DNA of 64,000 nucleotides from positions 310,001 through 374,000 of the forward strand of contig PAPI01000024.1 of NCBI GenBank assembly GCA_002708845.1. The letters are read 5' to 3'. The notes beneath the pieces are model-generated. The model was not told the origin of the DNA and did no database searches. It was given only the letters and a program-made list of their open reading frames with translations. Of the stretch, positions 19,102-27,556 are shown in pieces (the first letter of the stretch is position 1; every line of letters begins with the position of its first letter). A program made the position numbers and the translations under genes. The stretch is from Leeuwenhoekiella sp. GTDB taxonomy: Bacteria; Bacteroidota; Bacteroidia; Flavobacteriales; Flavobacteriaceae.

Positions 19102-19146
19102 TGATTTAGTTTATAAATTAAGGTCGAGAAATCCTCGACTCTTGCT

Positions 19147-21027
19147 TTAAGCGTTAAATTTACGATCGAGCTCGTCAACGCTAAGCGTTATAAAGGTTTT
19201 TTTATGAAATGGTGACAGTGTGGGCTCTGTACAGGCAAATAATTTGTTAACCAAATGCTCGCGCGACAAATCATCAAGTTTTTCTCCAGTCTTAACCGCC
19301 ATACTTTTAGCCATACTTTTAGCCAATAAATCAGTTTGACTAAAACCGGTATCAGGAACTTCATTTTCCATATCGCTTAATAGCTGCTCAAGCACGATGG
19401 AAACCTCACTTTCTGGTATACCTGCCGGGATGCCAGAAATTTCTAAAATACCGTCTTCAGGCCTGTCCATTACAAAACCGGTATTTTCAAGCGAGTCTTT
19501 GATTTCATCTAAAATCAATAACTCATTTGCCGAAAAATCAAGCCTCAACGGAAACAACAATTGCTGACTTACCGATTCTCTAACACTTATATTTCGCAAA
19601 AATTCTTCATACAAAACGCGTTGATGCGCACGCTGTTGATCAATCACCAGCATACCGCTTTTAATCGCACTTACTATGTATTTGTTATGTAATTGATAGG
19701 TATTTGCGGTTTCATTTTCAGCAACAGGTTTATCTCCAAACCCTTTACTTTCCTGCTCCACAAAAAGCGATTCGGTTTCTGGCTCCGTTTCAATCTCCAC
19801 GCTGCTGAACGCTCCCGATGTGTTCCGGGTTTCAAGTCCGTCATAAAGATTTCCCCAACCCGCAGTACTTTCCTTGTTATAATTTGGAGTACTGGTATAG
19901 CCACTTTTAGGAGCCACAGTCTCAAACGGATTAAAATTGCGATCTACATCAATACGCGGGGCTTCTACAGACTTATTTTTGTAGGAATAGGGTGTGTCCA
20001 TGCTTGACTCCCGGTTAAAATCAAGTACCGGAGCAATATTAAACTGTCCCAGACTATGCTTTACTGCTGCACGCAGTAAAGTATAAATAGCGTGTTCATC
20101 TTCAAACTTTACCTCTGTCTTAGTAGGATGAATATTGATATCAATGGTCTTGGGGTTTACAGTAAGAAAGAGGAAGTAGCTCGCTCGCGCACGGTCTGGC
20201 AACAAACCATCAAAAGCTGCACTTACCGAGTGATTGAGATAGGGATGCTTAATAAAGCGATCGTTGACAAAGAAGAACTGTTCTCCTTTGGTTTTTTTAG
20301 CGAATTCGGGCTTTACAATAAAACCTTCAATCCCTACAATTTCGGTGTCTTCGGTTACAGGCACCAGCTTTTCATTGGTTTTTGGCCCAAAAACCCCGAC
20401 TATACGCTGTCTTTTATTTGCTTTGGGAAGATTAAAGAGTTCACTGTCGTTATGATACATCATAAAAGTGATGCTTTCGTGAGCTAGCGCCACTCGTTGA
20501 AATTCGTCAATAATATGCCTGAGCTCAACCGAATCTGATTTCAGAAAATTTCGCCTTGCTGGAATATTAAAAAAAAGATTTTTAACTGCTATTGAAGTTC
20601 CCTTTAGACATGCACAAACCTCCTGTGACTTAATGGCACTGCCTTCAATCTCAATCTGAGTGCCCACATCTTCACCTCCAGGGCGCGTTTTTAAATCTAC
20701 GTGAGCAACTGCAGCGATTGAAGCAAGGGCCTCGCCGCGAAACCCTTTAGTATGTAATGCAAATAAATCTTCCGCACTTGAGATTTTTGAAGTAGCATGC
20801 CGCTCAAAAGAAAGACGGGCATCAGTAGTAGTCATTCCCTTACCATCATCAATCACCTGAATAAGTGTGCGTCCTGCATCTTTAATCAACAGCTTGATTT
20901 GGGTTGCCTCAGCATCAATGGCATTTTCCAGAAGTTCTTTTACCACAGAAGCCGGGCGTTGTACCACTTCTCCTGCAGCAATTTGATTCGCCACATGATC
21001 AGGTAAAAGCTTGATAATATCAGACAT
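19147..21027 (-). CDS. mutL: DNA mismatch repair protein MutL
   Basis: A 626-residue MutL. The N-terminal GHKL ATPase is complete: IAAGEVVQRPASVVKELLEN (15-34), DDGKGM near 60-65 and the FRGEAL motif near 97. A variable linker (about 335-445) joins it to the C-terminal dimerisation domain. The endonuclease motifs of that domain are degenerate: the site normally reading DQHA(X)2E(X)4E is DQQRAHQRVLYE at 463-474, the ACR box reads MAKSMA, and the CPHGRP box is replaced by SPFHKKT at 605-611. A 12-bp direct repeat duplicates AKSM at 569-576. MutL couples MutS mismatch recognition to strand removal; the incision activity here is uncertain. It lies in a minus-strand run between the small membrane-protein gene and the rhomboids. 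Confidence 0.95.
   Translation of the reverse strand: MSDIIKLLPDHVANQIAAGEVVQRPASVVKELLENAIDAEATQIKLLIKDAGRTLIQVIDDGKGMTTTDARLSFERHATSKISSAEDLFALHTKGFRGEALASIAAVAHVDLKTRPGGEDVGTQIEIEGSAIKSQEVCACLKGTSIAVKNLFFNIPARRNFLKSDSVELRHIIDEFQRVALAHESITFMMYHNDSELFNLPKANKRQRIVGVFGPKTNEKLVPVTEDTEIVGIEGFIVKPEFAKKTKGEQFFFVNDRFIKHPYLNHSVSAAFDGLLPDRARASYFLFLTVNPKTIDINIHPTKTEVKFEDEHAIYTLLRAAVKHSLGQFNIAPVLDFNRESSMDTPYSYKNKSVEAPRIDVDRNFNPFETVAPKSGYTSTPNYNKESTAGWGNLYDGLETRNTSGAFSSVEIETEPETESLFVEQESKGFGDKPVAENETANTYQLHNKYIVSAIKSGMLVIDQQRAHQRVLYEEFLRNISVRESVSQQLLFPLRLDFSANELLILDEIKDSLENTGFVMDRPEDGILEISGIPAGIPESEVSIVLEQLLSDMENEVPDTGFSQTDLLAKSMAKSMAVKTGEKLDDLSREHLVNKLFACTEPTLSPFHKKTFITLSVDELDRKFNA
19299..19322. repeat. 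12-bp tandem direct repeat inside mutL
   Basis: The 12-mer ccatacttttag occurs twice without a gap (19299-19310 and 19311-19322) and encodes the duplicated AKSM at residues 569-576 of MutL. Loss or gain of a copy would remain in frame. Confidence 0.85.
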
Positions 21028-21115
21028 GAATACGGTTTAGCTAAAAATTAAAAAGTAATGCAAGTTAAAAATCTGCAAGTAGATTCTTTAAGCTAAACTT
21101 AAAAAATACGTAGGA

Positions 21116-21397
21116 TTATGCCGGAAAGAAAATGCTCAGGTCAAAATCGATAATATACAGGAATACAAAAACTAAAACAGCGGCAATAAGTAAAGTTGTC
21201 TTGCGTGCACGCTCATCTTTATTATACTTATAATCTTCCCAGGCGGTATTAAACTTTGCTTTTAAACCTTTAGTCTCGAGAGTGGCCTTTCGGTATTTAT
21301 CAAATTTAGACTCCAATTTATACGGACTACCCTCCCCCTCATAATAACGGGGACTGTAGCTAAATTTCTTATTCTTGCGTGTTTTTAAAACTCCCAT
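21116..21397 (-). CDS. Small membrane protein between ribH and mutL
   Basis: A 93-residue protein with a basic N-terminal half (MGVLKTRKNKKFSYSPRYY), a charged middle and a single C-terminal hydrophobic helix (about 68-90, LLIAAVLVFVFLYIIDFDLS). It would be a tail-anchored or small inner-membrane protein. The gene recurs next to ribH in flavobacteria and has been labelled a riboflavin synthase subunit in some databases, but nothing in the sequence resembles a riboflavin enzyme. I therefore call it unknown. It lies between mutL and ribH on the same strand, with 149 bp between it and ribH. Confidence 0.75.
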   Translation of the reverse strand: MGVLKTRKNKKFSYSPRYYEGEGSPYKLESKFDKYRKATLETKGLKAKFNTAWEDYKYNKDERARKTTLLIAAVLVFVFLYIIDFDLSIFFPA

Positions 21398-21546
21398 AAT
21401 CTCTATAATCTAAAGTTACAAATAAAAGTAAAAAGCGCTAAAGCTTCAGATAGGTTGTTTCAAAAAGTATTCCAAAATAGCAGTTTGCAGTCGTAGTAGG
21501 CAGTTTTCGGTTTTTAAATAACCCAATCACTTTTAACAATTAACTT

Positions 21547-22038
21547 TTAAAACCGGGCTTCTTTGCGCAGTTGCGCCATTTTGATGGCCGCGATGGCTGC
21601 TTCTACTCCTTTGTTGCCGTGTTTTCCGCCACTTCGGTCAATGGCTTGTTGCATAGTATTATCGGTAAGTACACAAAAAATAACCGGGATATCGCTTTGC
21701 ACGTTGAGATCTTTTATGCCCTGAGCGACTCCCTCACATACAAAATCAAAGTGCTTGGTTTCGCCCTGAATAACGCTCCCAATTGCGATAACGGCATCTA
21801 GCATATCGTAGCTCTGCTGCATCTTTTTACAGCCATAAATGAGTTCAAAACTCCCGGGAACATTCCACCGTACAATGTTCTCCTTAATTACACCACAGTC
21901 TCTAAACGTGTCAAAAGCACCTTGAAAAAGGCCTTCGGTTATGTTGTCATTCCATTCTGAAACAACAATCCCAAACCGAAAGTCTTTCGCGTTTGGGATT
22001 GTAGATTTATCGTAAACAGACAAGTCTGTTGTTGCCAT
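21547..22038 (-). CDS. ribH: 6,7-dimethyl-8-ribityllumazine synthase
   Basis: A 163-residue lumazine synthase, of normal length for the family. It carries the substrate-binding elements VSEWNDNITEG (F/W-N-xxI), VPGSFEL and the IGSVIQGETKHFDFV segment with the catalytic His. It condenses 5-amino-6-ribitylaminouracil with 3,4-dihydroxy-2-butanone 4-phosphate in riboflavin synthesis, in the cytoplasm, probably as a 60-mer or pentamer. It is separated from the other rib genes, which are not in this window, and follows the TPR membrane-protein gene by 29 bp. The call is firm. Confidence 0.96.
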   Translation of the reverse strand: MATTDLSVYDKSTIPNAKDFRFGIVVSEWNDNITEGLFQGAFDTFRDCGVIKENIVRWNVPGSFELIYGCKKMQQSYDMLDAVIAIGSVIQGETKHFDFVCEGVAQGIKDLNVQSDIPVIFCVLTDNTMQQAIDRSGGKHGNKGVEAAIAAIKMAQLRKEARF

Positions 22039-22067
22039 ATTTTAATTTTTTAGCTTTTCACGAGCAA

Positions 22068-22832
22068 TTATTCGGCTTTTGCCATACCCATATATAGAGC
22101 TACTTCACTTGCGATAGGTGAGTTTGCATACTCCTCTTCAATCTGCTCTAAATAGCCTACAGCCTTATCGTTATCACCAAGGCTAATAGCCGTTTGCGCT
22201 GCCTTCATTAGAAAACGCGGTGTTGTAAAGTCATTTTTGCGCATTTTTGCTGCTTCCTCGTAATACGATAGCGCTTCTTCAGGCTGATCCAACTGCATAA
22301 AGGCGTCACCAATAGCTCCTTTAGCAAGTGGAGCTAGCATCATATCGTCGCTCTCAAAATCCTCAAGCTCATCAATAGCCTCCTGATACTTATTCAGGTT
22401 TAAATAAGCCATACCTGCATAGTAATGTGCAAGATTACCAGCTTTTGTGCTTCCGTAATTATCAATGATTTCAAGGAAACCAAATTTACCTTCACCACCA
22501 TTCAATGCCAGAGTAAATAGTGAATCTTTTGCAGTAGTACCTTCAATTGCTTCATTGAAGTAGTTTTGTGCCTGATACATTTCGTTAGAGGCTTCTAATT
22601 CTTTAGGCTGCTGAATGAATTTTTCATAACCCAAATAACCTAAAACGGCGATAACAATCACAGCAATTCCTATCAAGATAGGCTTTTGGTTTTGCTCCAC
22701 CCAGGCTTCCGTGCGGTTTGCTCCTTCATCAAGAGAATCAAATACTTCTGCCGTTGTGCTTTCGTCGTGCAGTTGCTCCTCTACTTCCTCCTCTTTCTTA
22801 GGTTTATATCCTCTTTTTTGATATGTAGCCAT
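22068..22832 (-). CDS. Membrane-anchored tetratricopeptide protein (YfgM-like)
   Basis: A 254-residue protein with a charged cytoplasmic N-terminus (Lys/Glu-rich, residues 1-45), one membrane helix at about 50-70 (IGIAVIVIAVLGYLGYEKF) and TPR-type helical repeats to the C-terminus (for example AHYYAGMAYLNLNKYQEAID and DNDKAVGYLEQIEEEY). The architecture matches the YfgM group, periplasmic TPR proteins with an N-terminal anchor that in E. coli associate with the SecYEG translocon and PpiD. That role is inferred by architecture only. It is the first gene of the minus-strand run leading to ribH. TATTTTTG (complement of 22853-22860) is a good -7 box 20 bp ahead. Confidence 0.8.
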   Translation of the reverse strand: MATYQKRGYKPKKEEEVEEQLHDESTTAEVFDSLDEGANRTEAWVEQNQKPILIGIAVIVIAVLGYLGYEKFIQQPKELEASNEMYQAQNYFNEAIEGTTAKDSLFTLALNGGEGKFGFLEIIDNYGSTKAGNLAHYYAGMAYLNLNKYQEAIDELEDFESDDMMLAPLAKGAIGDAFMQLDQPEEALSYYEEAAKMRKNDFTTPRFLMKAAQTAISLGDNDKAVGYLEQIEEEYANSPIASEVALYMGMAKAE

Positions 22833-22852
22833 ATTTTAACTTTTGTTGGGCG

Positions 22853-22860
22853 CAAAAATA
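22853..22860 (-). promoter_or_regulatory. -7 box of the TPR/ribH gene run
   Basis: TATTTTTG on the minus strand is an exact TAnnTTTG match 20 bp upstream of the TPR gene start (22832). The -33 element is not clear. Confidence 0.4.
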
Positions 22861-22984
22861 AAATTTTTATTCAATATTGATAGCGGATTGTTTTGTTATT
22901 TTTCAATAATTTGCAAACGACACCGGTACAATACAGCTCCTTATTTTTCAAGCAATTAGCATTTTTCAAGCCGAAAAAAAACCT

Positions 22985-24064
22985 ATGATTCTTAAAGCCC
23001 TTTCGCTTATCAATTATAAAAATTTTGAATCGGCATCCTTTGACCTGGATGCCAAGATCAACTGTTTTGTGGGCAATAATGGGGTTGGAAAAACCAATGT
23101 GCTTGATGCAATTTATCACCTTTCCTTCGGTAAAAGCTACTTCAATCCCATCACCACTCAGAATATTAATCACGATGCTGATTTTTTTGTAATTGATGGG
23201 GTTTATGAAAAAAACGACCGCGAGGAAAAAGTAATTGTAAGCGCCAAACGTGGTCAGAAAAAGGTCATTAAACGCAACGGTAAAATTTACGAACGCTTTT
23301 CAGACCATATTGGTTTTTTGCCGCTGGTAATCATATCTCCCGCAGACCGGGACCTTATTATAGAAGGCAGCGAGACCCGCCGAAAGTTTATAGACGGCGT
23401 GATTTCCCAGAGTGACAAATCCTATCTGGACACGCTACTTAAATACAACAAAACCCTATCACAGCGCAACGCACTGCTCAAATATTTTAATTCGAATCAC
23501 ACGTTTAATCCAGATACGCTTGAGATTTACAATGCACAGATGCATGAGTTGGGAACGGTCCTGTATCAAAAACGGGCTGCGTTTTTGGAAGCTTTTACCC
23601 CTATATTCAAAAAACGCTATCAGGCCATAAGCGGCGGAAAAGAAATCGTCAAACTCAAATACAAAAGCCAGTTGCACGATGCGCCCCTAAGCGAGCTTTT
23701 TATCGAAAATTTAAAAAAGGATCGTGCCTTACAATATACATCGGTGGGCGTGCATCGTGATGATCTTAATTTTAAAATTGAAGGGCATCCTGTGAAAAAA
23801 TTTGGTAGTCAGGGACAGCAAAAATCCTATCTCATTGCTTTAAAACTGGCACAGTTTGATTTTATAAAAGCTCAAAGCAATACCACGCCTCTGCTCCTGC
23901 TGGATGATATTTTTGACAAGCTTGATGAAAATAGGGTAACCCAAATCATCGATCTGGTAAATGATGAAAATTTTGGGCAGTTATTTATTAGTGATACCCA
24001 CGCCGACCGTACTGAAGCCATAATAAAAGAAATACACCAATCGTATAAACTCTTTAAACTGTGA
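22985..24064 (+). CDS. recF: DNA replication and repair protein RecF
   Basis: A 359-residue RecF with the SMC-like ATPase arrangement: Walker A GNNGVGKT at 30-37, the ABC signature region [18 protein letters not shown] and Walker [16 protein letters not shown] near the C-terminus. RecF with RecO and RecR loads RecA onto gapped DNA at stalled forks. The length fits the family. The gene heads a tightly packed set: the next gene begins at a GTG overlapping its TGA by 4 bp, and a DUF721 gene follows by one-base overlap. In many bacteria recF is next to dnaN or gyrB; here neither is adjacent. The call is firm. Confidence 0.96.
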   Translation: MILKALSLINYKNFESASFDLDAKINCFVGNNGVGKTNVLDAIYHLSFGKSYFNPITTQNINHDADFFVIDGVYEKNDREEKVIVSAKRGQKKVIKRNGKIYERFSDHIGFLPLVIISPADRDLIIEGSETRRKFIDGVISQSDKSYLDTLLKYNKTLSQRNALLKYFNSNHTFNPDTLEIYNAQMHELGTVLYQKRAAFLEAFTPIFKKRYQAISGGKEIVKLKYKSQLHDAPLSELFIENLKKDRALQYTSVGVHRDDLNFKIEGHPVKKFGSQGQQKSYLIALKLAQFDFIKAQSNTTPLLLLDDIFDKLDENRVTQIIDLVNDENFGQLFISDTHADRTEAIIKEIHQSYKLFKL

Positions 24065-24486
24065 AAAGCTCTTTTTATATAGTAATTGTAATAAGTTTTC
24101 TGGTTTTGGGCTGCGCCCGAAATAATCCGCATGAGCAATTGCAGCATCTTAATGGGTATTGGGAAATTAAGGAGGTAAAAACAGGTAGCGGTAAGGAACG
24201 TGAATACAGCTTTAGCGAGCAGGTAGATTATATTGAAATTAAAGATTCTACCGGTTTTCGAACCAAGGTACTCCCACGCATAGATGGTACTTTTGCAACG
24301 ACAGATTCTCGCGAAACGGTAACTGCACATATTGCCAATGATTCCCTATATTTAAAATACAGCACCACTTATGACACCTGGCAAGAAGTAGTACTAAAGG
24401 CCAATAGCGAAGAACTGCAAGTGCGCAATGCACAGGGAATCACCTATACCTACAAAAAATTTGAACCTATAAATATCACCGATTAA
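24061..24486 (+). CDS. Putative lipoprotein, lipocalin-like
   Basis: A 141-residue protein starting at GTG (translated Met), with a lipoprotein signal whose lipobox reads VLGC (Cys18). The mature part has the [11 protein letters not shown] opening and alternating beta strands seen in small Bacteroidota lipocalin-like lipoproteins, so a ligand-binding beta-barrel is plausible. No catalytic residues are evident. It overlaps recF by 4 bp (GTGA) and is overlapped by the next gene by one base, so its expression should track recF. Its connection with DNA repair is not understood and may be merely positional. Confidence 0.75.
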   Translation: MKSSFYIVIVISFLVLGCARNNPHEQLQHLNGYWEIKEVKTGSGKEREYSFSEQVDYIEIKDSTGFRTKVLPRIDGTFATTDSRETVTAHIANDSLYLKYSTTYDTWQEVVLKANSEELQVRNAQGITYTYKKFEPINITD

Positions 24487-24782
24487 TGGCACAACGCGAC
24501 GCAGATCCCAAATCTTTAAAGGATGTTTTAGGCGCATTTGTTGAAAAAAATAAACTGCAAAAAGGCATTGATAAAGTTGATGTAGCCGAAGCCTGGCGCG
24601 AAGTGATGGGGCCCGCCATTTCCAAATACACCACTCAGGTTAAACTTGACGGCGATCGCCTTATGGTACAACTAAGCTCCTCAGTATTGCGGGAAGAATT
24701 AAGCTACGGAAAAGAAAAAATACGCACCAACCTGAATGAACAATTGGGACGGGAGATTATCAAAAAGGTAGTCCTACGATAA
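24486..24782 (+). CDS. DUF721/DciA-like protein
   Basis: A 98-residue protein of the DUF721 family, recognised by the VAEAWREVMGPAISKYT segment, a KH-like alpha/beta fold and the length. The DciA branch of this family loads or escorts the replicative helicase DnaB in bacteria lacking DnaC, so a replication role is plausible here, although short Bacteroidota members are not characterised. Its ATG shares a base with the stop of the preceding lipoprotein gene (TAATG). The neighbouring recF fits a replication/repair theme. The helicase interaction is inferred from family membership only. Confidence 0.85.
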   Translation: MAQRDADPKSLKDVLGAFVEKNKLQKGIDKVDVAEAWREVMGPAISKYTTQVKLDGDRLMVQLSSSVLREELSYGKEKIRTNLNEQLGREIIKKVVLR

Positions 24783-24862
24783 GAATTATTGAAACTGAAC
24801 TGAATTCCGAAACAATGAACTAGATCCTGAAAATCCGGATTCGCTCAAACCCTATTCAAATA

Positions 24863-24889
24863 AAAAAGCAGCCCGAAAGCTGCTTTTAA
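24863..24889. terminator. Bidirectional Rho-independent terminator
   Basis: AAAAGCAGC-ccgaaa-GCTGCTTTT forms a strong hairpin with A/T tails on both sides, between the DUF721 gene and ndk, which converge here. Confidence 0.9.
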
Positions 24890-24910
24890 TAATTTAATTA
24901 TCCGGCAGGA

Positions 24911-25330
24911 TTAAAACATCTCTCTACCTGAAAAGTGAAAAGCACCTTCAATAGCCGCGTTCTCATCGCTGTCACTACCGTGAACCGCATTTTCACCTAC
25001 TGAAGTTGCATATAATTTACGGATGGTACCTTCTGCTGCGTCAGCAGGGTTGGTTGCTCCAATAAGTGTTCTGAAGTCTTCAACCGCATTTTCTTTTTCA
25101 AGAATTGCTGCAACGATAGGACCTCTGCTCATAAATTCAACAAGTTCGCCATAAAAAGGACGCTCGCTGTGTACAGCATAAAATTCTTGTGCATCTGCTA
25201 CAGTCATTTGAGTAAGTTTTAGCGCTACAATGCGAAAACCTGCTGCGGTAATTTTTTCTAGTATTGCACCGATGTGTCCGTTTTCTACAGCATCAGGCTT
25301 AATCATGGTAAACGTTCTGTTTGTTGCCAT
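24911..25330 (-). CDS. ndk: Nucleoside diphosphate kinase
   Basis: A 139-residue NDK of usual length. [10 protein letters not shown] near the start and the catalytic His117 in NAVHGSDS are present. It transfers the gamma phosphate from ATP to nucleoside diphosphates through phosphohistidine, supplying dNTPs and NTPs in the cytoplasm. It stands alone, with a near-perfect Bacteroidota promoter upstream and a strong terminator downstream, so it appears to be a monocistronic, well expressed gene. The call is firm. Confidence 0.97.
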   Translation of the reverse strand: MATNRTFTMIKPDAVENGHIGAILEKITAAGFRIVALKLTQMTVADAQEFYAVHSERPFYGELVEFMSRGPIVAAILEKENAVEDFRTLIGATNPADAAEGTIRKLYATSVGENAVHGSDSDENAAIEGAFHFSGREMF

Positions 25331-25392
25331 CTTTCCTTTTTTTAAATGCGCCGATATGTATAATGCGCGCTTCTGGTTTTTAAAAATCGCTG

Positions 25393-25425
25393 CAAAAGTA
25401 ATGTTTTTAATAACAATAGCTCAAA
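25393..25425 (-). promoter_or_regulatory. Promoter of ndk
   Basis: On the minus strand TTTG (complement of 25422-25425) is followed 21 bp later by TACTTTTG (complement of 25393-25400). Both match the Bacteroidota consensus TTTG-N19-21-TAnnTTTG, 63 bp ahead of the ndk start codon. This is the clearest complete promoter in the window. Confidence 0.75.
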
Positions 25426-25438
25426 GGCTATAAAAGAA

Positions 25439-26461
25439 TTAATAATCCTGTTCTATCTCCTGCAACACCTCGTTATTTTCGCCCATGATTTTGAAATTAA
25501 CCGCATTGGTGTTCAAATTGATGCTGACCAGACCATAATTCTTACGCGTGACCACTTCCCCTACCCGATACTCGTTAGGTTCACCATCAAAAGCGGTGTA
25601 AGTATGCGTGAGCCCGCTACTGGTAAAGTCTATAAGCGGATATTGAAGTCCTGGAATTTCCTTTTTTGAAAACTCGGCTATATGGCGGTCACCGCTTAAT
25701 AGTATTACTCCATTTGCATTTGAGTTTTTAATCAAACCTTCAAAACGCGCCACTTCATATGGAAAATTACCCCAGGCTTCAAAGCCATGCTCGTGGCTTA
25801 AAAATTGAATACTGCTCATTATCACCGTAAAATCGGTTTTATCCTGTAGCTCTCTAGCTAACCAATCCCATTGTGTTTTACCCAGCATTGTTTTTGAGCT
25901 ATCAGTTGTAGGGTCGTAGCGCTTTTCGGGATTTGCAGATCGCTTTAGGTTACTTCTAAAATAGCGGGTATCGAGAATAATAATTTTAATCTTTTTACCC
26001 GAAACCTCAAAGTCGCGTGAGGTATAAACCCCTTCAGTCTTACGAGTTTCAGCATTTTTAGGAATTTCTATAAAATCAAGAAACAACTTTTGACTTTTTT
26101 GCTTTTGGTCATATTCGGCTCCGGCATCGTTAAGGCCATAATCATGATCATCCCAGGTGCCCATTACCAGAATACTTTCGGCGAAAGCCTTATAATCAGG
26201 AATCTTCTTTTGCGCCACGTACATTTTTTTCATTTTACGCATATTACGAGTATCTGCATAAATCGCATCTCCACCCCAAATAAAAACATCAGCCTGATTT
26301 TGAGCCATCTGCTCCCAAAAAGGATTTTGCAGTTCCACCCGATTACAGGACCCAAAGAGAATCTTAAACTCGGTAACATCAGACTCCTGAGCGTATGGCC
26401 TTTGAAGCAGTATAAAACAAAATGCTACAGCAGCAAGGACAAAGTTTACGGTTTTTTTCAT
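25439..26461 (-). CDS. PhoD-like alkaline phosphatase/phosphodiesterase, exported
   Basis: A 340-residue secreted metallophosphoesterase of the PhoD family. The signal peptide (KKTVNFVLAAVAFCFILL, ending near PYAQ) is followed by FGSCNRVELQNPFW (the Cys typical of PhoD), DVFIWGGDAIYAD, the metal-binding WDDHDYG, and ILLSGDRHIAE toward the C-terminus. PhoD enzymes release phosphate from phosphodiesters such as DNA, lipids or teichoic acid, and need Fe/Ca. It lacks the twin-arginine signal usual for PhoD. I start at ATG 26461, where the signal peptide begins; an upstream ATG at 26482 would add seven residues. Phosphate-scavenging is likely but the substrate is unknown. Confidence 0.88.
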   Translation of the reverse strand: MKKTVNFVLAAVAFCFILLQRPYAQESDVTEFKILFGSCNRVELQNPFWEQMAQNQADVFIWGGDAIYADTRNMRKMKKMYVAQKKIPDYKAFAESILVMGTWDDHDYGLNDAGAEYDQKQKSQKLFLDFIEIPKNAETRKTEGVYTSRDFEVSGKKIKIIILDTRYFRSNLKRSANPEKRYDPTTDSSKTMLGKTQWDWLARELQDKTDFTVIMSSIQFLSHEHGFEAWGNFPYEVARFEGLIKNSNANGVILLSGDRHIAEFSKKEIPGLQYPLIDFTSSGLTHTYTAFDGEPNEYRVGEVVTRKNYGLVSINLNTNAVNFKIMGENNEVLQEIEQDY

Positions 26462-26539
26462 CAAAAGAAATGTATGTTCCATTCAAAATTAGAACATCTC
26501 ACATTAAGTCTATATCAAGAAATTGTATCTTCGCCTCTT

Positions 26540-27556
26540 ATGAAAAAAGCAGAAATAGTCCTTCTCAAAGAGTTATTAGCAACTCCTAAAAAGATTGTAG
26601 TTATCCCGCATAAGAATCCTGACGGTGATGCGATGGGTTCTACCTTAGCCCTGAATCAATACCTTACAAAAACCGGTCATGATGCTACGGTAATCACTCC
26701 AAATGATTATCCTAAATTTTTAAAATGGTTACCGGGCGACAATGAGGTGGTCAATTTTGAATTTCAGAATAAGAAGGCCAAACGACTTATTAAAGAAGCT
26801 GACCTAATTTTCACACTTGATTTTAACTCGCTCTCGCGAGTGGGTGATATGCAACATGATCTGGAAAAAGCCAGTGCACAATTTGTGATGATAGATCATC
26901 ACCAGCAACCTGATGATTATGCAGTAGTAACCTACAGCGATGTTACGGTATGCGCGACCTGTCAAATGGTATATCACGCCTTCGAAATGCTTGACGCAAC
27001 CCACCTGGTAGATGCCGATATGGCTACGTGTCTGTATACGGGTATTATGACCGATACGGGATCCTTCCGCTTCAGATCAACCACAGCAACCACGCATCGT
27101 GTGATTGCAAACCTGATTGAAAAAGGTGCCGATAATGCTACAATACACCAGCAGATTTTTGATGCTAACAGTTATGAACGCATGCAACTGCTGGGTACAG
27201 CCCTTACCAATCTGGTAAAACTTGAGGAATTTAAAACCGCATACATCACCTTATCTCAGGAAGAACTCGACAAACACAATTACCAAAAAGGCGATACTGA
27301 AGGCTTTGTTAATTATGGACTGTCGTTAGATGGCGTAGTTTTGGCTCTGATTTTTATTGAAAACAAACAGGAAGGAATAATTAAGATTTCCTTACGTTCT
27401 AAAGGTACATTTTCAGTCAATCTGATGGCTCGTGAGCATTTTGAAGGAGGCGGACATACCAACGCCGCAGGTGGTAAAAGTGACCGCTCACTACAGGAAA
27501 CAGTTGACTATTTTATTAGTATATTACCCCAATACAAAGAAGCCCTAAATGAATAG
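26540..27556 (+). CDS. nrnA: DHH-family phosphoesterase NrnA (oligoribonuclease/pAp phosphatase)
   Basis: A 338-residue DHH/DHHA1 phosphoesterase. DHH motifs are HKNPDGDAMGS near residues 24-34, FTLDFNSLSRVG, and DHHQQPDD; the DHHA1 domain ends with the substrate-binding GGGHTNAAGG. NrnA degrades nanoRNAs to mononucleotides and dephosphorylates pAp, replacing Orn in bacteria such as Bacillus and Bacteroidota. I set the start at ATG 26540: the -7-like TATCTTCG lies at 26526-26533, and the longer open frame upstream is antisense to the PhoD gene. It overlaps gldI by 8 bp. Confidence 0.93.
   Translation: MKKAEIVLLKELLATPKKIVVIPHKNPDGDAMGSTLALNQYLTKTGHDATVITPNDYPKFLKWLPGDNEVVNFEFQNKKAKRLIKEADLIFTLDFNSLSRVGDMQHDLEKASAQFVMIDHHQQPDDYAVVTYSDVTVCATCQMVYHAFEMLDATHLVDADMATCLYTGIMTDTGSFRFRSTTATTHRVIANLIEKGADNATIHQQIFDANSYERMQLLGTALTNLVKLEEFKTAYITLSQEELDKHNYQKGDTEGFVNYGLSLDGVVLALIFIENKQEGIIKISLRSKGTFSVNLMAREHFEGGGHTNAAGGKSDRSLQETVDYFISILPQYKEALNE

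Noticed and set aside
20092-20487. 131-codon plus-strand open frame inside mutL
   Set aside because: Antisense to the conserved ATPase region of mutL, with composition typical of a shadow frame.
21116-21397. Riboflavin synthase subunit label for the small membrane protein
   Set aside because: No riboflavin-synthase motif; it is a single-helix basic protein, and the label probably derives from its position next to ribH.
23872-24330. 152-codon minus-strand open frame across recF and the lipoprotein gene
   Set aside because: It crosses the boundary of two real, overlapping genes and shows no domain.
26090-26539. 150-codon in-frame extension at the front of nrnA
   Set aside because: It is antisense to the PhoD-like gene, has no family similarity, and the DHH domain together with a -7-like box supports the ATG at 26540.
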